This document shows positions 13,899 to 18,861 of a stretch of 18,861 bases of DNA, one piece after another. The notes below the pieces were generated by a model, which ran no database searches, was not told where the DNA came from, and worked only from the letters and a program-made list of their open reading frames with translations. Position 1 is the first letter of the stretch, and the number at the start of each line of letters is the position of its first letter. A program made the translations under genes and the position numbers. Source of the DNA: Actinomycetes bacterium (GTDB taxonomy: Bacteria > Actinomycetota > Actinomycetes > Mycobacteriales > Mycobacteriaceae); assembly GCA_023432405.1 (NCBI GenBank), contig JAEYUQ010000017.1, positions 1 to 18,861 of the forward strand, read 5' to 3'.

Positions 13899-15089
13899 GT
13901 GGCAAAGGCCAAGTTTGAACGTACGAAGCCGCACGTAAACATCGGTACCATCGGTCACGTCGATCACGGCAAGACCACCTTGACTGCGGCTATCACCAAG
14001 GTGCTGGCTGACAAGTATCCGGATGAGAACACAGCTTTCGCGTTCGACAACATCGACAAGGCTCCGGAAGAGCGCGAGCGTGGTATTACCATCAACATTG
14101 CTCACGTTGAGTACAACACCCCGAAGCGCCACTATGCACACGTCGATGCTCCGGGTCACGCTGACTACATCAAGAACATGATTACGGGTGCTGCTCAGAT
14201 GGACGGCGCTATCCTCGTGGTTGCTGCCACCGATGGCCCCATGCCGCAGACCCGTGAGCACGTGCTTCTGGCTCGCCAGGTTGGTGTTCCCTACATCCTC
14301 GTTGCTCTGAACAAGTGCGACATGGTTGACGATGAGGAAATCATCGAGCTCGTGGAGATGGAAGTTCGTGAACTTCTGGCCGAGCAGGACTACGACGAGG
14401 ATGCTCCTATCATTCACGTCTCCGCTCTGAAGGCTCTGGAGGGTGACCCCGAGTGGACCAAGTCCATCGTTGAGTTGATGGATGCTGTTGATGAGTCCAT
14501 TCCTGACCCGATCCGCGACGTTGACCACCCATTCCTCATGCCCATCGAGGATATCTTCACCATCACCGGCCGTGGCACCGTGGTGACTGGCCGTGTTGAG
14601 CGTGGTCGTCTGCAGCTCAACTCTCCTGTGGACATTATTGGTATCCGTGAGAAGGCTACCTCCTCTGTGGTTACCGGTATTGAGATGTTCCGTAAGCAGA
14701 TGGATTACACCGAGGCTGGCGACAACTGCGGTCTGTTGCTGCGCGGTATTGACCGCGACGGTGTTGAGCGTGGCCAGGTTGTTATTGAGCCCGGCGCTTA
14801 CACTCCTCACACCGAGTTCGAGGGTTCCGTCTACGTCCTGTCCAAGGACGAGGGCGGCCGTCACACCCCGTTCTTCAACAACTACCGTCCTCAGTTCTAC
14901 TTCCGTACCACTGACGTGACCGGCGTCATTGAGCTTCCGGAAGGCACCGAGATGGTTATGCCTGGTGACAACGTGGACATCAAGGTCCAGCTCATTCAGC
15001 CTGTTGCCATGGATGAGGGTCTGCGCTTCGCTATCCGCGAAGGCTCCCGCACCGTGGGCGCTGGCCGCGTGACCAAGATCATCAAGTAA
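13899..15089 (+). CDS. tuf: Elongation factor Tu
   Basis: EF-Tu is the GTPase that delivers aminoacyl-tRNA to the ribosome. Its 396 aa are full length. The motifs are GHVDHGKT at 19-26, RGITI at 61-65, DAPGH at 83-87 and NKCD at 138-141, followed by intact domains 2 and 3 ending in GAGRVTKIIK. NKCD and the LLAEQDYDEDAP stretch match Corynebacterium more than Mycobacterium tuberculosis. The start is GTG 13899 with AGGAGG 7 bases upstream (13886-13891). It is monocistronic here, with its own promoter and terminator. Codon use is strongly biased, as expected for a very highly expressed gene. Confidence 0.98.
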   Translation: MAKAKFERTKPHVNIGTIGHVDHGKTTLTAAITKVLADKYPDENTAFAFDNIDKAPEERERGITINIAHVEYNTPKRHYAHVDAPGHADYIKNMITGAAQMDGAILVVAATDGPMPQTREHVLLARQVGVPYILVALNKCDMVDDEEIIELVEMEVRELLAEQDYDEDAPIIHVSALKALEGDPEWTKSIVELMDAVDESIPDPIRDVDHPFLMPIEDIFTITGRGTVVTGRVERGRLQLNSPVDIIGIREKATSSVVTGIEMFRKQMDYTEAGDNCGLLLRGIDRDGVERGQVVIEPGAYTPHTEFEGSVYVLSKDEGGRHTPFFNNYRPQFYFRTTDVTGVIELPEGTEMVMPGDNVDIKVQLIQPVAMDEGLRFAIREGSRTVGAGRVTKIIK

Positions 15090-15117
15090 GAGTTCGTCCA
15101 AGAATTCTGCTTTAGGT

Positions 15118-15167
15118 AAAGGCTCTGGTTTGAATCTCACTTCGGTGGGGTCAAATCAGAGCCTTTT
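15118..15167 (+). terminator. Rho-independent terminator of tuf
   Basis: AAAGGCTCTGGTTTGA (15118-15133) pairs with TCAAATCAGAGCCTTTT (15151-15167), with one G-T pair. An inner CTCAC/GTGGG stem is closed by a TTCG tetraloop. The end is T-rich. This is a very stable structure. Confidence 0.92.
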
Positions 15168-15257
15168 GCTGTGCCCAGGTTCGGTGAATCGCATCCACAG
15201 GAAACAGATGTTCTTATGGTTATGCCAGGCCTTACTTCAAAGTCTCCAGCATCCCGC

Positions 15258-15266
15258 TGTTAGGAT
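15258..15266 (+). promoter_or_regulatory. Extended -10 promoter of the OPT transporter
   Basis: TGT followed by TAGGAT fits the extended -10 pattern (TGn-TAnnnT). It is 50 bases before the start codon, with AAGGA as ribosome binding site between them. No clear -35 is seen. Confidence 0.45.
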
Positions 15267-15316
15267 ACCCATAATAGCTGGTCAATCGGCTGAATCAGCC
15301 TAGTAAGGACACCGTT

Positions 15317-17284
15317 ATGGCTTCTACCACCGCAACTCACGCGACGTCGTCAAGGGTAAAAGAGCTCACTGTGAGGGGTGTCATCATCGGTGGCATTATT
15401 ACCCTCATTTTCACAGCAGCCAATGTGTACCTAGGGCTGAAAGTGGGTCTTACCTTTGCCACCAGTATTCCCGCAGCCGTGATTTCTATGGCACTGTTGC
15501 GGAAGTTTGCCAATCACTCTGTGGTGGAAAACAACATTGTTCAAACCATTGCCTCCGCAGCAGGCACACTCTCTGCCATTATCTTTGTGCTCCCCGGTTT
15601 GGTCATGCTGGGGTGGTGGACAGGTTTTGATTACTGGACCACAGCCGCGGTGTGCGCAGTGGGCGGGCTTCTAGGTGTGACGTACTCTATCCCTTTGCGC
15701 AGGGCTTTGGTCACCCACTCTGACCTTCCCTACCCGGAGGGTGTTGCTGCGGCGGAAGTCCTCAAAGTGGGCGATACCCACGGCTCAGCCGAGGAGAACC
15801 GGCAGGGACTCCACGTTATCATCATGGGCTCGGTGCTCTCTGCTCTTTACGCCCTCCTGGCAGCTATGAAAGTGGCTGCGGGCCAGCTTTCTGCGGTGTT
15901 TAAGGTGGGGTCCGGCGCCACCATGCTGGGCGGCTCTCTTTCTCTGGCACTTATCGGTGTGGGGCACCTGGTGGGAATCGGCGTGGGTATAGCAATGGTG
16001 GTGGGTCTTATCATCTCCTATCTGGTCCTTCTTCCCATCTTCACTTCCGGGGCTTCAGGAGATCTCAGTGAGGTGGTGAGCACCACCTTTGCCCAGGACG
16101 TTCGCTTTGTGGGAGCTGGCGCTATGGCGGTGGCAGCACTGTGGACTCTCCTGAAAATCATGGGGCCCATTGTGAAGGGGATGAGAGATTCTCTCCGCTC
16201 CTCGCGGGCTCGGCGCGACGGCAGTACAGTCCCGCTCACCGAACGTGACCTCCCCTTTTCCGTGGTCATCGGTGTGACTGTGGCATCCATGATTCCTATC
16301 GGATTGTTGCTGTGGAATTTCCTTCACGCTTCCCCCATTAGTCACCATTCGGGTGTTCTCATTGCTATTTCCGTACTTTTTGTCCTGGTTCTGGGGCTCC
16401 TTATTGCCTCTATCTGTGGCTATATGGCAGGGCTTATCGGCGCTTCTAACAGTCCCATCTCTGGTGTGGGAATCATTGTGGTTCTGGTCGCCGCGCTCAT
16501 CATCAAGGTGATTGTGGGCAGCGAGAACGCCGACCCCGTGGCTCTCACCGCCTACACGCTTTTCACCGCTGCCATTGTGTTTGGTATTGCCACCATTTCC
16601 AATGACAACCTCCAGGACCTCAAAACCGGCCAACTTGTTGGCGCGACACCCTGGAAACAGCAGGTAGCCCTCATTATTGGTGTTCTTTTTGGTGCAGCCA
16701 TTATTCCCCCAGTTCTCCAACTTATGCTCACCGGCTTCGGCTTCGTGGGAATGCCGGACGCGGGCCCTGATGCATTGGCAGCTCCCCAGGCCACCTTGAT
16801 GACGAGCGTGGCTGACGGTATCTTCGGTAACTCCCTCAACTGGAACCTCATCGGCCTTGGAGCGCTCATTGGGGTGGGAACCATCCTGGTGGACGAGCTC
16901 CTTCAGCGTCTTTCCCCAGGCAAGTCCCTGCCTCCTCTCGCCGTGGGCATGGGAATGTATCTTCCCGTCTCCACCACACTGATGGTGCCTTTAGGGGCAC
17001 TCATTGGCATGGTCTATAACCACTATGCAGACCGCCGCGCAGAAAACTCCGCAGCCCTCAAACGGCTAGGCGTTCTCCTGGCTACCGGCCTTATTGTGGG
17101 CGAAAGCCTTTTTGGTGTTCTCAACGCAGGAATTATTGCCAGCGCCGGTGCTGACGCCCTTGCCCTTGTGGGAGATTCCTTTGCGACGCCCGCGAACATC
17201 CTGGGAGCACTTATCTTCTGCGGATTCCTGGCGGGCGGATACCGTTGGGTGCTCACCACAGGGCAGGACAAGCCGGAAAAGTAG
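15317..17284 (+). CDS. OPT family oligopeptide transporter
   Basis: This 655-aa polytopic membrane protein, with roughly 14-16 hydrophobic segments, belongs to the OPT (oligopeptide/YSL) superfamily. The family imports short peptides or metal-chelate complexes by proton coupling. Signatures seen are TAANVYLGLKVGLTFATSIP near 34-53, ENNIVQTIASAAGTLSAIIF near 76-95, PYPEGVAAAEVLK near 142-154, and SPISGVG and VGMGMYLP in the C-terminal half. The length fits the bacterial branch. ATG 15317 has AAGGA 8 bases upstream. It is separated from tuf by a terminator. The substrate cannot be read from the sequence. Confidence 0.93.
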   Translation: MASTTATHATSSRVKELTVRGVIIGGIITLIFTAANVYLGLKVGLTFATSIPAAVISMALLRKFANHSVVENNIVQTIASAAGTLSAIIFVLPGLVMLGWWTGFDYWTTAAVCAVGGLLGVTYSIPLRRALVTHSDLPYPEGVAAAEVLKVGDTHGSAEENRQGLHVIIMGSVLSALYALLAAMKVAAGQLSAVFKVGSGATMLGGSLSLALIGVGHLVGIGVGIAMVVGLIISYLVLLPIFTSGASGDLSEVVSTTFAQDVRFVGAGAMAVAALWTLLKIMGPIVKGMRDSLRSSRARRDGSTVPLTERDLPFSVVIGVTVASMIPIGLLLWNFLHASPISHHSGVLIAISVLFVLVLGLLIASICGYMAGLIGASNSPISGVGIIVVLVAALIIKVIVGSENADPVALTAYTLFTAAIVFGIATISNDNLQDLKTGQLVGATPWKQQVALIIGVLFGAAIIPPVLQLMLTGFGFVGMPDAGPDALAAPQATLMTSVADGIFGNSLNWNLIGLGALIGVGTILVDELLQRLSPGKSLPPLAVGMGMYLPVSTTLMVPLGALIGMVYNHYADRRAENSAALKRLGVLLATGLIVGESLFGVLNAGIIASAGADALALVGDSFATPANILGALIFCGFLAGGYRWVLTTGQDKPEK

Positions 17285-17388
17285 AAGCACGGGCAACAAC
17301 AGGTGATGAAGTAGGAGAAAAGGGCTCTATAGAATATCAGGGTTTGTGTTTCTCATGGACAGTGCCCTTCAAGGACATGGTTTGGCTG

Positions 17389-17394
17389 TAGGCT
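17389..17394 (+). promoter_or_regulatory. -10 box for leaderless oxidase transcript
   Basis: TAGGCT ends 6 bases before ATG 17401, and no Shine-Dalgarno sequence is present in the 20 bases upstream. This matches the leaderless arrangement. Confidence 0.45.
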
Positions 17395-17400
17395 TCTACC

Positions 17401-18834
17401 ATGACTCAAACAACTTCATCCGCAGAAAAGGTACTCGAGAAACTCACAGAACAGCTTGGCGAAGGCTCCCTGGTGACAGACAGGGACGTCGTCAAGGAAT
17501 ACTCTGCTGACCAGGCAGATACCGCAACGGTGGGAACTGCCTTGGCACTGGTGAAAGCCCACTCCGTTGAAGAGGTACAAGCCACCATGCGGATTGCTCA
17601 TGAGTATGAGATTCCCGTGGTGGTGCAGGGGGCCCGCACGGGAATTGCCGGAGGTGCCAACGCTCTTGACGGCTGTATTCTGCTGAACCTCATGGAGCTC
17701 AATCAGCTGGTGGATGTGAGCACTGAGAACTTCACAGCCACCGTTCAGGCAGGAATGATTAATCAGGATTTCAAAGATGCTCTTGTGGACTACGGCATGA
17801 GCTATCCTCCCGATCCGGGTTCCGTGGCCACCTCTACAATCGGCGGCAACATTGCTACCAACGCCGGGGGAATGTGCTGCGTGAAGTACGGGGTAACCAG
17901 TGACTATGTGCGAGAACTGAGGGTGGTACTGGCAGATGGAACTTTGAGTACTGTGGGGCACAAGACTGTTAAAGGTGTGGCCGGATACCAGTTTGAGCAA
18001 CTCTTCTGCGGCTCGGAAGGCACTCTGGGCGTGATTGTGGAAGCAACCCTCAAAACCGTTCCACTTCTGAGCACACCCCTGACCATGGTGGCCCAATTCC
18101 CCTCAGTGGTAGACGCCGCTGGGGCGGTGTCAGAAATTATGGCAACAGCACAGATTCCCTCCATGCTGGAGTTGCTTGATATACCAACCACCGAAATGTT
18201 GGCAGAGCTGGCGCGCGCCGAAAATATGGAGGTGCCAGGGCTGGATGAGGTGGAGGGTTCCATGCTCATTGTTCAGTCAGATACCTCTCAAGCTGCCACT
18301 GATCTTGAGGATTATGAGCGGATAGCCCAAGCCCACAACGCCACCTCGGTGAGGCGCGCAGAGACTGCGGAGGAGGGGGACAAACTTGTGGAGGCCCGGC
18401 GCATGGTGTACCCCGCGTATGTTCACTACTGCGAGACACACAACATGAGTAACGTGCTGGAGGACGTGTGCATCCCCCGCTCTGAGCTACCGGGATATGT
18501 GGCTGATCTGCAAGAGCTGAAGGATCGCCTGGGAATGACCATTGCGATGGTGGCTCACGCTGGGGATGGCAACACTCACCCGGCAGTCTTCTATCCCACC
18601 GAGGATTCTTCTGTTCTGGAGCGTGTGGATGAAGCTGTTAATGAGATTATCGCCCTGGGGCTTAAGCATGGGGGCACAATCTCAGGAGAACACGGAATCG
18701 GTGAGCTGAAAGCACCATTTATGCCACAGGAATTGGACGAGAGTTCTCAGCGAATTCACGTGGCTGTCAAAGACGCCCTCGATCCTCTCAACATTCTCAA
18801 CCCTGGACGAATGCTCTCTGCACTCGGGCGCTAG
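17401..18834 (+). CDS. FAD-linked oxidase, GlcD type (2-hydroxyacid oxidase)
   Basis: This 477-aa flavoprotein of the FAD-binding PCMH/vanillyl-alcohol-oxidase family resembles the glycolate oxidase GlcD subunit and D-lactate dehydrogenases. It would oxidise a 2-hydroxyacid to the 2-oxoacid. The N-terminal FAD domain has VVVQGARTGIAGGANAL at about 73-89 and PPDPGSVATSTIGGNIATNAGG at about 136-157. The C-terminal substrate cap has HAGDGNTHP starting at H386, SGEHGIG with H431, and ends DPLNILNPGRML. There is no iron-sulfur domain, so it is not a fused GlcDF form. No glcE or glcF is visible before the window ends 27 bases later. Substrate candidates are D-lactate, glycolate or 2-hydroxyglutarate; none is proved. 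Confidence 0.9.
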   Translation: MTQTTSSAEKVLEKLTEQLGEGSLVTDRDVVKEYSADQADTATVGTALALVKAHSVEEVQATMRIAHEYEIPVVVQGARTGIAGGANALDGCILLNLMELNQLVDVSTENFTATVQAGMINQDFKDALVDYGMSYPPDPGSVATSTIGGNIATNAGGMCCVKYGVTSDYVRELRVVLADGTLSTVGHKTVKGVAGYQFEQLFCGSEGTLGVIVEATLKTVPLLSTPLTMVAQFPSVVDAAGAVSEIMATAQIPSMLELLDIPTTEMLAELARAENMEVPGLDEVEGSMLIVQSDTSQAATDLEDYERIAQAHNATSVRRAETAEEGDKLVEARRMVYPAYVHYCETHNMSNVLEDVCIPRSELPGYVADLQELKDRLGMTIAMVAHAGDGNTHPAVFYPTEDSSVLERVDEAVNEIIALGLKHGGTISGEHGIGELKAPFMPQELDESSQRIHVAVKDALDPLNILNPGRMLSALGR

Positions 18835-18861
18835 GGGGGGCGCTTGAGGTGGGGGTGCGCA

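Noticed and set aside
13731..15140. Long open frame (469 codons) on the minus strand opposite tuf.
   Set aside because: It is an antisense shadow of tuf produced by its biased codon use; the product resembles no protein.
17320..17369. AAGGGC/GCCCTT inverted repeat between the OPT gene and the oxidase as a terminator.
   Set aside because: The stem is 6 bp with a 38-base loop and no T-run; this can occur by chance.
1..18861. CRISPR arrays, tRNA or rRNA genes and intact insertion sequences.
   Set aside because: No spaced repeat array, cloverleaf, rRNA segment or transposase was seen on either strand.

Overview
The window is actinobacterial chromosome, most likely from the order Mycobacteriales and close to Corynebacterium. 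The elongation factors EF-G and EF-Tu match that group closely. Several start codons look leaderless (an extended or plain -10 box 6-7 bases before the start codon), and two DtxR/IdeR-type iron boxes are present. I cannot name the species.

Layout. fusA (37-2166) begins the window and ends at a strong terminator. About 570 bp without a gene follows, holding a 19-bp tandem repeat. Next is a group of small exported or membrane proteins. Three are tandem paralogous secreted proteins of unknown function (2809-4818), each with one conserved cysteine pair. They are followed by a pair of DUF202 membrane proteins (4946-5695) and a secreted neocarzinostatin-fold-like protein (5807-6304) with two DtxR-like boxes upstream. 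A complete L-fucose catabolic locus occupies 6356-13606. On the minus strand it reads fucI, a FGGY kinase (fucK-like), fucP, fucU and a LacI-family regulator; fucA is divergent on the plus strand. tuf (13899-15089) has its own promoter and terminator. An OPT-family transporter (15317-17284) and a GlcD-type FAD-linked oxidase (17401-18834) close the window.

How it works together. Fucose would enter by FucP, be converted between anomers by FucU, isomerised by FucI to fuculose, phosphorylated by the kinase, and split by FucA to dihydroxyacetone phosphate and lactaldehyde. The fucI-fucA intergenic region carries a near-perfect LacI-type operator directly downstream of a good -10 box and a second, weaker palindrome nearer fucA. 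This points to local control of both arms by the LacI-family protein encoded at the end of the operon. No lactaldehyde dehydrogenase or reductase gene is visible.

Most notable points: fusA and tuf, usually neighbours in the str operon, are separated by about 11.7 kb of accessory genes; the triplet of secreted paralogs is unrecognised and may have a beta-pore-forming (aerolysin/ETX-MTX2-like) pattern; and the neocarzinostatin-like exported protein is apparently iron-regulated.
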